This document shows positions 1 to 11,667 of a DNA stretch of 64,000 nucleotides, one piece after another. Where the stretch lies: NCBI GenBank assembly GCA_964058845.1, contig CAXKVR010000114.1:124001-188000 (forward strand), in the 5' to 3' direction. Made by a program: the position numbers and the translations under genes. The first letter of the stretch is position 1, and the number at the start of each line of letters is the position of its first letter. The DNA is from Carex sylvatica (taxonomy: Eukaryota > Streptophyta > Magnoliopsida > Poales > Cyperaceae). The notes under the pieces were generated by a model, which searched no databases, was not told where the DNA came from, and saw only the letters and a program-made list of their open reading frames with translations.

Positions 1-359
1 ATTATTCACCACACTTGTTAATTAACTAAAAAATAAAAAATTCTTGGCCGTGATAATGAAGAAAGAACGGCTAGCAAAAACTTAGATATTCCCTTGAGTT
101 ACCTCAAATTATGATAAAAACGCCTGGATGTGATAATAAAGAACGGCTAGCAATTTTTTTTTAGTTAATTAATAAGTTCGGTAATTAATTAATCACTAAT
201 TTTGACCGTGATAGTCTATAACATTCAGAGGCTGTTATAAACTATTCACATTTTCTATACATCTTGAAAAAACTCAGATTTGTTCCCCATTAACGTTCAG
301 AGGATGAATATTTATTTAATATATTTCCTATTAATAAAAATTTCGGGACAATTTTGTCC

Positions 360-545
360 AGGATCTCTATGAATTGACGTAAGACATGTTATTTACAAGC
401 GTTAATTTTATTTTATTTTAAGTCTAAACTATATATAAAAATTTTATTTGTATATTGTCCTCGTTAATTTAACGCAACGTATGGTTCACACTTGTAAACG
501 AGAGTAGGAGATAAAATTATTCCGCAATTTTTGCACTCTAAAGAA
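360..545. repeat. Diverged direct repeat, copy 1 (copy 2 at about 2095-2265)
   Basis: Both copies run through ATATACAAGCGTTAATTTTA-like sequence, a similar AT-rich middle and TTTTTGCACTCTAAA. The similarity is visible by eye over about 170 bp with small gaps. No terminal inverted repeat was recognised, so this could be an old transposon fragment or a segmental duplication. Confidence 0.5.
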
Positions 546-3500
546 GTGAGATTCTTCAATTACCCATGTCTCGTCTACCTTTAATTTGTAATTTTCTGAA
601 CCATTACCATGCCGTAGCATCATACCAGTCGTGTGTCCAGTATGTGCAATATTTATCCCATTTATATTCCTTAAAAATATATATATATATATATATACTG
701 CCAGTTAATCACCATAACCTCAGATTTACATAGTTTTAATAAAAATATGCTCAATGAAGTCGTTTCTTCAGTGTATGTGTCAGTTTTAATAAAGAAATAT
801 GATCAATGACTCTAACAAGTAGCACGTGTGTGTGTGTGTGTGTTTAAACAAATTTGTTTGTGTCAGTTTGGGTACACCACTATTGCTGAATAGGTGTGTG
901 ACAGTGAGTACCTGTAATCACTAATAACAGATTCCGAATGGGTACACCACTATTGTCGCCATCACAAGAGGAGCTGAGCCTGGTAGGGTTCTTCATGCAG
1001 AGAAACTGGGAGTACTCGAGCTGCTAGACGAGCCCGGTGCGCTGATCATCATCTTCTCTCTGGTTACACCGCATCTGAGAATATATATTTGCCGTAGCTC
1101 GCTGGTCCAATCCCTGCCCGATCGTTTGAAACAAGGAATTAGTTATAATTAATTGAAGGACTATATATTAATTACAAGGACTTAAATCATAGAGCCGGCC
1201 CAGCAATTAATAATCTGAGAGGAACATGTGGGCTCGGCCTTATGGGCCGTTGTAGCCCAGTAATAATCAATTGATCTGATTATAATGTTACATGCTGCAA
1301 AATTTAGAATAATTTAGAATAATTTAGTTTCAATTTAGATTAAAGATGTACAAATTTAATTTAGGGTATTTTAGGATCTGATTATAATGTTATTTATTTT
1401 CAATTTACTGTAATTTAGGTTTGTTTACTGTAATAAGGTATTATTACAAATAAAAATATTTTATTCTGGATTATTTCGACTAATTAATTCTTTTATATTT
1501 CTAAATGTGATGTTTGATTTGTTGCAGCAGTTATTTAGGATAAGTACAAGTTAATACGCATCGTATTAATTATGATGAAAAATAATGGAAATATAGATGC
1601 CGCTCTGAATAGGCTGGGTCTCTTTCAGGTTGCCATAATCAACAATCAAAATAAAATGAAAAATGAACGTATTAAAATTATATTACTTGTAAATATTTTT
1701 TTTTTTACCGCTTCACTTTATACTAAATAAATTTTAAATTTTATAAATTTGACATGTAAATGCAAGACTCGTTAAGTAAATCGGTTTCAATAGTTTTGAT
1801 TCATCATTTAAAGTTATTTTGATAGATTTTGAAGTTAAGTTCCCCAGATAGTTGATGAACTAAACATCCTAGTTCTACTCATAATTATATGTATTTTTAT
1901 AAATGCAAAAAGCAAGCAGTTAGAATGAATTTAATATTTTAGTAATATTATTTGGAACTTAAACTTGAGATATTAGCGGTGAAAAAAAATGATATATTAC
2001 ATATGAAAAGAAAAAAAAAATATTGAGTCAGTAGTCTATGAATAAATAAAATAAAATAAATGAAGGCAGATCATTTTGATTGTTGGAGCCAATTTTGTCA
2101 TGTCTCTTTATCAATAGACAAGTGTCATGTTATATACAAGCGTTAATTTTATTTTTCTATATGCAAATTATATATAAATTTTGCATTTGTCTATAGTGTG
2201 CGTGCTTATAATACAATATATGATATATTTTTTGCACTCTAAAAAAATATATTTATATTCGTATTAAAAGCAACTTTCTTAAACGGTGGATTCAACAAAT
2301 TCAATTTCTTTATATACCCAAAAATAAATTATCTTAGATATATAATAATACAAAAATTATAGCATTTCTCTTGTGACGGGTCAACCAATCACCCACTATA
2401 CTAGTTATGTCTCAGCTGAACAACGATAAGATGTTGCTTAAAATATATAAATATAAAGCATCGATAAGGGTGCGCTTCCCACTATCTTCAACTTTTTCCT
2501 TTATCAATGTTGTCGCTTTGTAAAAATAAAAATATTTAAGTGACAATATCGACAATGGAAAAGTAGAAAACATGCCTACAGCTTCAAATTGCTAATATTA
2601 TACTCGAATAATTTAATAGATTATGATTCAGATCTAAAGACTGTTGCTCTCTTATGATTTTCACAACTTACACTTGTTATCGAAATTATTATTAATATCC
2701 AAAAAAAATAAAAAAAATTCAAAATCTACACCCATTTTCAGGTTTTCAAATTTCTTGTGGATAATAAATTGAAAATTCAAAAGTAAAGGCCCTATAATAA
2801 ATGTTTTTTTTAGTAGTGAATTTAGGGGTCTTTTCATGAATGATTTGTCTTTGTTGCATCTTGAGGCGAAGCACCACAGTTCATCACAGATCTCACATCA
2901 AGTATGATTACAACAACAAGAAAGTCTTTCGTCCCAAAATAAATTGTAGTAGGCTAGCTAGCAATGAAACCCAAATCGGAGACCGTGAGGATTTCACTTG
3001 TATAGAAAAAAAATTGTATTTTACATTGGCTTGTCACGTCTATCACAACTCTCCTCTTTTTTCTAACATGGCACAGGTTGTGTAGAAACTACACAGATTA
3101 CATGAGTTCCATTGGGTATTATTACTAATAAAATATTTTCTTGTGGATTATTTTGATTAATAAATTATTATTTTTATTTCTAAACATGGTGTTTAATTTG
3201 TTGCAGCCAAATGCGATATTGTTTCAAGGTAATAACCATTGCACTGTCCTTAAGTATGTCATAAAGTCCAATCCAAACATTATTTCCTTCTGAAACAATA
3301 CTAATAAGAAGAAAAAATAATTAAAACATCACAATATTATAAAACAAGATATAACAGTATACATCTCCGGCACTACCACCTGGCCATGGAATCTATAAAG
3401 GAGGAAAAAGAAAGTAAAGCTTCAAACTTAAGAGGTAAGGAAATGGTGACGTTATAAGAATTTTAAATATGTAAAATAATGTATAAATATAAACATTCTA

Positions 3501-3625
3501 TGAGCTTAATTAATTATCTGACTGAAACATATATATATATATATACGATTTCCCAAAAACAAAACATCAAAAGTAATGTAATATAGACACAATCTTTTAT
3601 TTACATAAATTATATAAAAATAATA

Positions 3626-4027
3626 TGAGGAGGGTTCAAATGCAGTCAAATTTTTGTGCATCCAAATACACCCTATCTTTTATCTCTGTTTTCAAAGTCA
3701 AAACAGTTAATCCGAACAATTAGATGCGATCTATATATTAAGATGTGCTTGGAGACCAAATTTTACATTTTTTGAAATTTTTTTATTATTTTTTTGGATT
3801 TATTGAAAATCGCTGTTTTTAGGAAATCTGGACCATAAAAAAACAGCGATTTTCAATAAATCTAAAAGAATAGTAAAAGAATTCAAAAAAATGTAAAATT
3901 TGGTCTCCAAGAACATCTTAATATATAGATCGCATCTAACGGTTCGGATTAACTGTTTTGACTTTAAAAACAGAGATAAAAGATAGGGTGCATTTGGGTG
4001 CATTTGAGTGCATTTGAACCCTCCTCA
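3626..4027. mobile_element. Foldback MITE (shared-core family) with 7-bp flanking repeat
   Basis: The ends TGAGGAGGGTTCAAATGCA and its reverse complement border a 402-bp element that is one long hairpin. The arms carry the shared core TTGGAGACCAAATTTTACAT on the left and its complement on the right, and the centre is a near-perfect palindrome (AAAATCGCTGTTTTT and AAAAACAGCGATTTT). The flanks both read AATAATA (3619-3625 and 4028-4034), a likely target duplication, although the A/T-rich sequence weakens this. It lies about 370 bp upstream of the NLR start codon. Confidence 0.75.
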
Positions 4028-4400
4028 AATAATATATAATATTAGGTTAATTGTGGTGGAATTTTAAGCATGTGGTTCGAATCCTTTGGCTTTGTACGCA
4101 GGTCCGAGTGGGGCATAGCTAATAGCTATGTCTAAAATTCATGTTAAATCTATTTGTTTTGTAATTAACAAAATTCCGGGATGGTTTCTTAGAAACAGCA
4201 CAGACCTATTGACCCCACTCAACCGAAAGTAATTAATCCACTCAACCGAAAGTATTCTGCATGCCATTTCCAAGAGCTCACCTTACTTTCCCCTCAGATC
4301 AATCGTTTTGTCCTCTGCTTAGGTTTACTCATTTTTCATTCTCACCACTGTGTAGATCTAAGGTTCTTTTCCCTCTTTCCACATAGATCGTCGGAGCAAA

Positions 4401-7400
4401 ATGGCAGGGAATTTGATAACCTCTGTGCTCTCTCTAGCTACCAATTTGCTCCCATCAATTACAGCCTTTGCACAGGCTCCTTCTACCTCTTCATCAAATT
4501 CTAATAACTCAGAAAGGGAGCGTGCTCGTGAGGTTAAGGAGGATCTTGAGAGGCTGATGCGAACTCTGGAGCGAATCAAGGCCACGCTATATGATGCTGA
4601 AGAGAGGGAGATCAGAGACCGCTCTGTCAAGCTGTGGCTCAAGGAGCTAAAGAAGGTTGCTTATGATGCTGAGGATGTGCTCGGTGAGTACCAATATGAG
4701 GTCACACGTGTTCAAGTAGAGGCAAGAAAGGCTTCTCAGGCTTCTGCTTCTCACAAAAGAAAGGAGATGGAGGTTAGTGTCCTGTGCATATAGAAATCAA
4801 AAGGATCTATTTTTTTTTGCCTTTTATCATTGGAAGGTAGAATCTTGGATTTCAATTTAGAATCGAAAAGGGCAACGAAAAAAATTGACAATAATCAATA
4901 TATCAAAATAAAATTTAATTAATATATATAAGTCAGTGTATAATTAAGTTATTAAATATTTATTAACTGAGGTCTAATTCCTATGGAGGTATAATTTTAA
5001 ATATTTTATTTAAGACAATATAAAAAGATCTAACCATGCACAACGAACAATTTTTTTCAAAAATCTACACATTAATAAAGCCGAAATTTCTATTAGTATC
5101 CAAAAATTCTATCAAATTACTGAATCTATCCAATTTTGAGCAGAATTTCAAATAATGTCCTGTCCAGTTAATAAATAACCGAACTGATTGATTTTGTCTG
5201 GTTAATAACTAACCAGACTCAATCTACCCAATTCAAAATTTTTGTCCGATTATTAAATAACCAGATTGAGTTTTTTTTTACATATTGGAATATTAGAAAT
5301 ATTGAATATTTTTTTAAAAAATAGATGTAATACAATATAATTTGATTTATTAGAAAGACTGCAAAAAATAATCCCGATCAATATTTTTCTGATCGAATTT
5401 TTCGTGGCTGTAAGAAAAATTAATATATTTATTTATGTGTTATTAGAAAAAAATAAATATGCTTTGAATGTGAGTTATTGATCGCGGTTCAAAAATCACT
5501 TCTAGATAAAATAGAAAATATTGTGATCCTTCTAGTACATTTAATTTCTAAAAAGTTGTATCTATTTTGAAAATTCTTTTTGATTCACAATCATTAAATA
5601 ACTTAAAGTTTATGGTTTTTTCAAAAATAGATACAACTTTTTAGAAATTAAATGTACTAGAAGGATAACAATATTTTCTATATTTACCTAGAAGTGATTT
5701 TTGAATCCAAGCATTTTTATTTTTTTTCAATAACACATAAAGAAATATATTAATTTTTTTTACAGCTGCGAAAAATCCGATCTGAAAAATGTTGTTCCGG
5801 GTTATTTGTTGCAGTCTTTCTAATAAATTCAATTATATTGTATTCCTTCTATTTTCAAAGAAATATATTCAACATTTATAATATTTCAATATAAAAAATA
5901 AAAAAATTTAAAAAATTTCTGTTTTGTTAAAAAAAAAAAACTCAATCCGGTTATTTAATAACTGGACAAAATTCTTGAATTGAGTAGATTGAGTCCGGTT
6001 AGTTATTAACCGGACAAAATCAATCAGTCAGGTTATTTATTAATCGAGCAGGGTATTATTCGAGATTCTACTAAAAATTAGATAGATTCAGTAATTTGAT
6101 AGAATTTTTTAGCATTAATAAAAATTTCGGTTAATAAAAGTTTGAATGTGTTATTTGAGAAACAAAAAATTTATTAGTGCTGTGTCAATAGTCAAAATTG
6201 TTTTGTAATTATCAGCTCTCATTATTTCACGACATCAATCCGGACCATCCAATTTAATGAGGCAATTATTTTGTAGAATTGTACTATAAAAAATAACACA
6301 GAAATTATTATATGCATGTTAATTTATGCATTTACATTGATAAAAACACTTCGGTTAGAATATATACATAACATATATCACACTATTGAACCAACCACTG
6401 CTGCTGCTTTTTTTTTAAATAAAAAAAATGAACTTGTTAAGTTATTTCCGTACATATTCGATTATTATTGGTCCCCTGATTATCATTTTCAGCTAACAAA
6501 TTTTGAAATTTAACATTGTAATTCATTTTTTTTAACAGTACATTGTACCAATTCCTGATGGCATTGTTGATCGGCTTAACAAAATAAGAAGTCAATTTGA
6601 TGAAATAGCAAAGGATCGTGAGGCTCTTCAATTAAGGGAGAGTGATGGGGTGAGGCGTCCAAACAACAAAATTTTACGACCCCCAACGGGTCACATGGTG
6701 GATGAGACAAACATTTTTGGCAGAGATGCCGACATTTCAAAGGTCATCGATTTCTTACTAACTGAAAAAGAAAAGTCATTATCAGTCATTTCAATTGTTG
6801 GCAAAGGTGGGCTCGGAAAAACCACCATTGCCCAACTTGTCTACAAAGATGAGAGGATTTCCCAGTGCTTTGATTTAAATGGGTGGGTATGCGTCTCTGA
6901 AGAATTTGATGTTAGGAGACTCATCAGAGGGACCATTGAATCATTCTCCGAAACAAATTGTGGTTTAAGTGAGTTGAGTCAATTACAAGAAGAGCTTGCA
7001 AAAATTGTGAAGGGAAAAACAATACTACTTGTTTTAGATGATGTATGGAACGAGAATCATAATCTTTGGGAGTCATTTCGAGTTCCATTAACAGAAGCAA
7101 GGATGGTCAGAATTCTCGTGACAACAAGAAATAAAAAGGTAGCAAAGGTCATGCAAACAACAACTTGTTTTAACCCGAGTAACTTATCTAAAAAATCATG
7201 CTGGCAGTTATTTGAGCATTATGCATTTAGTGGTACAAGTTACACCATGCCAAAACACTTGGTAGATATGGGAAGGGAGATTACCAGAAAGTGTGGTGGG
7301 TTGCCATTGGCTGTAAAGTCAATCGCAAGTCTCCTTAGGCATGAAACTGATGAAGAGGTTTGGAGGGAGATTCTGGAAAGTGGTCTCTGGGAAATGAAAG

Positions 7401-9823
7401 AATCAAAAGAAGAGATTTTTCCAGCACTTCAGATAAGTTATGCTCATCTACCTGCCTATCTTAAGCCCTGTTTTTTGCTTTGCTCAATGTACCCAAAAGA
7501 TTACAGATTACTAAGACAGGATTTGATAAAGTTGTGGATTGCTCATGGGTACATCGAGTCCCGGAGCAATCGAAAAATCACAGAAATTGGTGTTGAATAT
7601 TGGAATGAGTTAAAAGAGAGGTCATTTCTTGATGATTATGGAACTCATTGGTACGAAAATGAATCTGGTAAGTTGCATGATATAATCCATGATCTTGCTC
7701 GATTTATTTCTGAGAATGAACAATACTCGGTGGAGATCAATCATCCACTTGATATTCAAGAGAGAACTATTCCACGAGAAGCATACCATTTATATGTAAG
7801 AGATTCATTGGGATATGTAAATCAAATTCCCCAACAAACTATGAAGGGTTTAAGAACTATTTTTATGAATATCCAAAAATATTGTGGATACGGATTTTGT
7901 ACAAACTGTACAGAGGCAATTGACCAAAACTTCGAGTTGACGGAAGATTGTCAAGATTGTTTGGGAAACGTAACCTTTCATAACCTCACTCAATTTGAAG
8001 TGCTCAGGGTTTTGATATTGGAATGGCATAGTTTGACAAAGATTCCTGATCACTCCATTTCTGAGTTGAAACATCTTACCTATCTAAGTATTACTTCTAA
8101 ACTTCTTAAAGTGTTACCATTATCCATTGGCCTCCTTTACAACCTACTGGCTTTAAAAGTTGAGTGTGAAACCCTCGAATATCTACCTGAAAATATTGGT
8201 GATCTTGCTAACTTACAGTTTCTAACTATTTATGCCAATATTAAAAAGCTACCAAAATCACTATGTTCACTTACTAACTTACTGGAATTAACTATTGGCA
8301 GTCTATTGTTAGAGAAACGTGGATTCTTGGATTATGTCCCTCATGATCTTTTTAATTTTCCATCAGTAGCAAGAATTTTTGCATCATGGAATGTTAGAAC
8401 TATAGGTTGGTTAAAGGATATGAAAGACCTTAAAGGAATGATCTCTATTGGAAAATTGAAGAACATTAATGATTTAGAAGATGCCAAGAGAGCTAACCTG
8501 AGAAATAAATGCAAACTTGAGATTTTAAAGTTATGCTGGGATGATCATATGGATGGTTTTCACAGCAGTGACTCAGAGCTAGAATTAGATCTCGTACCAG
8601 AAGCTTGTGACGGCGGGATAGTTGGGGCAGATGATACACATTTTTCCTTGTTAGAATGCCTCCAGCCACATCCTAACCTCAAGAAACTTGGAGTAAAAGG
8701 TTATCCTTCTGCCATAGTACCTGGATGGATGAGGGATCCATTGTTATTGAAGTCAATTCAAGAACTCAGGTTAGAAAGTTGTGGCAATATCCGAATTATG
8801 CAGCTGGAGCTGCTGCCCTCCCAGCTTGAAACTTTGGAAATTTCAGGGTGTGACCACCTGGAGTTGATTACCGGACTAGGGCATCTGGATAAGTTGGAAA
8901 AACTGGAAATTGATGACTGTAAAACCCTGAAATCACTAACAATGGATGGACTGCAGTTGGTGGAATCTACTGAGCCTTTTAGTGATTCCTCTTATGAAAT
9001 ACCACATATTAATCAACAGAGCATTTCATCACTAGTTCATGTAACAAATTATCCTTCTGCCATAGTACCCAGGTGGATGAGGGATCCATTGTTATTGCAG
9101 GCAATTCAAAAACTCTGGTTATACAATTGTGGCTATATTGAATCCCTTCCATTCGGCAATCTTCTCACTCTCAAGTACCTCTTCATTGCTTTATGTTCTA
9201 GTTTCCGAACTATGCAGCTGGAGCTGCTGCCCTCCCAGCTAGAAATTTTGCGTATTGCATGTTGTAACCACCTGGAGTTGATTACCGGACTAGGGCATCT
9301 GGATAAGTTGGAAAAACTGGAAATTGGTTACTGTGAAACCCTGAAATCAATAACAATGGATGGACTGCTGTTGGTGGAATCTACTGAGCCTTTTAGTGAT
9401 TTCTCTCATGAAATACCACATATTAATCGACAGAGGATTTCATCACTCACATGGTTGGAAATCGAATACTGTGGTTCGCTTCATTCTCTACCGGATGGGT
9501 TGATTCCATCTGGACCTTGTTATGTGCGTGTTTATGGTTGCGGCTGCCCTGCCTACTATAAATCAAATCAGGTTCATAATTTTATTTTTATTATAATTAT
9601 TATTATTTGAATATTTAGATTTTGACCCCTGAACTTTTTCACTTTTATGTAACCATTAGCCTTCGTAAGATTCGTTGACCACAAATAAATATTTCATTTT
9701 TATATTACTTTTCAGTTCCATATTACTTGTTTCGACAAATAAATATTTCATTTTTATATTACTTGTTTGTTTCTGATACATAAGCTCTTGTTCAATTTTT
9801 TTTTGCAGCGTTTTCTTGAATGA
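4401..9823 (+). CDS. CC-NB-ARC-LRR disease resistance protein (RGA type)
   Basis: This is an intracellular immune receptor of the non-TIR class. Model: exons 4401-4772, 6539-9571 and 9809-9823, about 1139 residues. The coiled-coil region has AEDVLGE (about 90-96), a variant of the EDVID motif. NB-ARC motifs appear in order: P-loop GKGGLGKTT (212-220), kinase-2 LLVLDDVW (about 287-294), RNBS-B VTTR (318-321), GLPLA (378-382), RNBS-D CFLLCSMYPKDY (from 435) and LHD at 503-505 where MHD is usual. Leucine-rich repeats fill about 580-1120 and contain an internal duplication. The ATG at 4401 starts a typical N-terminus. The first intron (4773-6538) is in phase 0 and carries a foldback element. The last intron is inferred from CAG/gttcat and ttgcag/CG; without it the frame runs into low-complexity isoleucines and stops at 9610. 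The frame is intact, so the gene may be functional. Confidence 0.9.
5081..6130. mobile_element. MULE-like foldback element inside the first NLR intron
   Basis: A 1050-bp element whose two halves are nearly reverse complements, giving arms of about 500 bp. The ends are CCGAAATTTCTATTA and its complement TAATAAAAATTTCGG. The flanks are TTAATAAAG (5072-5080) and TTAATAAAA (6131-6139), an 8/9 match that fits the 9-bp target duplication of Mutator-like elements. No transposase frame is present, so it is non-autonomous. The hairpin would be transcribed within the NLR pre-mRNA intron. Confidence 0.8.
8701..9450 (+). repeat. Tandem duplication within the NLR leucine-rich repeats
   Basis: Two adjacent in-frame blocks, about 8701-9030 and 9048-9450, encode nearly the same sequence: both begin YPSAIVP, pass through MQLELLPSQLE and LELITGLGHLDKLEKLEI, and end near EPFSD..EIPHIN. 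The second copy has about 50-70 bp extra (encoding a segment around ESLPFGNLLTLKYL). Long identical nucleotide runs indicate a recent unequal-crossover event. Confidence 0.85.
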
Positions 9824-10280
9824 TGTCTTCCTATTTTGACTTCTTAGTGATTAGATTAAAAAGAAAATCGCAAAATGTAGTTCAAGAGAAAAATCTGACT
9901 TTTGGCTTCTTATTTTTGATTCATTAAATCTGAATTTTGACTTAATTCCTTCATAAAAATGTACATAATTAATTAGATTTTTTTATTATTCACAAGGAAC
10001 TTCGAGCTCGCACCATAGTTGAAGATGAGGGGGAGGATGACGATAGTGACGACGATAAATCAAATTAGGTTCATAATTTTATTGTTATTATAATTATAAT
10101 TATTTGAATATTTAGATTTTGATCACCGAACTTTTTCACTTTTATGTAATCATTAGCCTTGGTAAGATTTGTTGACTAATCAAGCAGCTCCTGTTTCGAC
10201 AAATAAATATTTCATTTTTATATTACTTTTCAGTTGCTGCTACATAAGTTCTTCTCCATTTTTTTTTACCACAGGGGTCC
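9561..10280 (+). repeat. Direct duplication of the NLR 3' end and final intron
   Basis: The segment from AAATCAAATCAGGTTCATAA at about 9561 to about 9800 recurs from about 10057 to 10275, including the stretch ATTAGCCTT..GTAAGATT and CGACAAATAAATATTTCATT. Between the copies, 9988-10068 reads as an acidic peptide (EDEGEDDDSDDDKSN then stop) preceded by an AG. This could be an alternative terminal exon or a relic of an older gene end. Confidence 0.65.
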
Positions 10281-10424
10281 CCTCCAAGACCGTCGATAGA
10301 AATGAATTTACCATCCAATTTATCACATTTGAAGAATTTTCTTTGCTTGTGAGGACTCATTTTCATTGTTTTTGTATTTTTTTTTTCTCTTTCTTTTTTC
10401 TTTTCTTCAAATATTTTTCTCTTT

Positions 10425-10660
10425 GGGGTATGTTTGGTTGAGTTGGGTATGGTTGGTTGGATTGAGAATAGGTTGTTTGGAATAAGTCTATTTGGTGTTT
10501 GAGTGAATTAGAATAGCCAAATAGAAAATCCAAACTTTTTGTTATATTAGCATAGACTATTCCTAAGAATTTTGAAATTTGACTATTCTAATAAGACAAA
10601 TCATAACTTTTCTTAATTTGACTATTCTAGTTATTATTATTTTGCAACCAAACATTGAAA
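10425..10660. mobile_element. Probable MITE with TGTTTGGTTG ends
   Basis: TGTTTGGTTG (10431-10440) and its exact reverse complement CAACCAAACA (10645-10654) border an AT-rich segment with internal short palindromes. Such ends are common in plant MITEs. Target duplication is not clear. Confidence 0.5.
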
Positions 10661-11504
10661 AATGATTAAGCAAGCCAACAGTGAAATTTTAAATTGGCCA
10701 ATTTTTTGTTGTTATTTGGAAATCTGCTATTTTATTATATTTATCTCCAATTTTCAACTTTCTGACAAGGCCTTTTTCTCTTTGTTAGACATAAAATTAA
10801 TTGATTAAAGAGCACTTCGATAATCAATTTGAGTTCAACTTCCCTGGAGGTTAAAAGTGGCAATATTTTTTTTCTAAATCTTGGCAAGTTATAATTAGCA
10901 ATAATAATTAAGATGAACCTTTTACCAAATTACATTTTATTCCACATAAAAACATTTTACTTCCAAGAAAAGAAAAAGGAATTGAAACACAAATCTTATG
11001 TTCTTCAACTGTCAAACTCAACATGAAGCAAAAAGAACCACCAGAAATATTACCATGTTCAATAACTAACATCGATTGAGGGACATGGGAGTATTACAAA
11101 AAAAAAAAAAAATCAATAACCATTAAATAAAAAAAACTTCCTAACAGGAATCATCAGCATCAAAATCATAACACAAACCTGCGACTAAAGTTGAAACAAG
11201 TACTTCTGTGAAGATACCCACCAGTAAAACCAGACAAACATCCATTTTTTTCAAAATTAAACTGTACTCATACATCCGCATAATTCTTGTGTTGAAGAGA
11301 AAAAAAAAAAAAAAAAAAGATCTGATCTTCCTATTATATGAGATAAATTTACTTCATATATGGACAATACATATACATACACAACATAGAAATCACTATT
11401 AAAACGTCCATAAGCATCAGATTTGTCAACATATAACTCAACACAACAAGGTTAATATTTAATATAAAATATTAACCTCATCATCATCACAATATCCACT
11501 TACG
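10661..11504. other. Intergenic between NLR and UBC13 3' ends
   Basis: No gene is seen. It contains A-rich tracts near 11100 and 11300 and probably includes the 3' untranslated end of the minus-strand UBC13 gene near its right edge. Confidence 0.5.
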
Positions 11505-11536
11505 CCCCGCCCCACCCCACCCCCCGCCCCCACCCC
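11505..11536 (-). other. G-quadruplex-type motif in the probable UBC13 3' UTR
   Basis: On the minus strand six runs of four to six G are separated by single C or T bases (plus strand is C-rich). This satisfies the G-quadruplex pattern several times over and is exceptional in this AT-rich window. It lies about 130 bases after the UBC13 stop codon, so it would be in the transcript if the 3' UTR is of ordinary length. Confidence 0.7.
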
Positions 11537-11667
11537 AATCCAAAACTCGAGAAGCCCACACATCTCCTAACCAATAGTCCTCAATGAGGTTGAATAAAGC
11601 ATATATCCCATTCATGAAAAATATTTTACCTAGTACAAAGATGCATAGTAAGATCCACCCATTGTAC

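Larger units (their letters stand above)
1..4400. other. Intergenic, repeat-rich region upstream of the NLR gene
   Basis: No convincing gene is seen. A small inverted-repeat unit spans about 13-177: its ends read ACTTGTTAATTAACTAAAA and the reverse complement, with an internal direct repeat (GTGATAATGAAGAAAGAACGG near 51 and a close copy near 130). Simple repeats are (AT)n near 680-700, (GT)n near 830 and (AT)n near 3530. A GC-richer patch at about 940-1140 stands out from the AT-rich surroundings but has no open frame I recognise. Two pairs of diverged direct repeats lie here: about 360-545 with 2095-2265, and about 1430-1545 with 3110-3215. Short open frames in the region look like chance. 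Confidence 0.6.

Noticed and set aside
2840..3085. 81-residue open frame in the upstream intergenic region
   Set aside because: No recognisable domain, AT-rich, surrounded by repeats; likely chance.
4070..4090. GGTTCGAATCC, matching a tRNA B-box, as a tRNA or SINE
   Set aside because: No A-box at the right distance, no cloverleaf and no poly(A) or T tail could be found. A decayed SINE remains possible but unsupported.
10169..10441. 90-residue hydrophobic open frame
   Set aside because: Lies in the duplicated intron-like sequence and a T-rich tract; no domain or start context.
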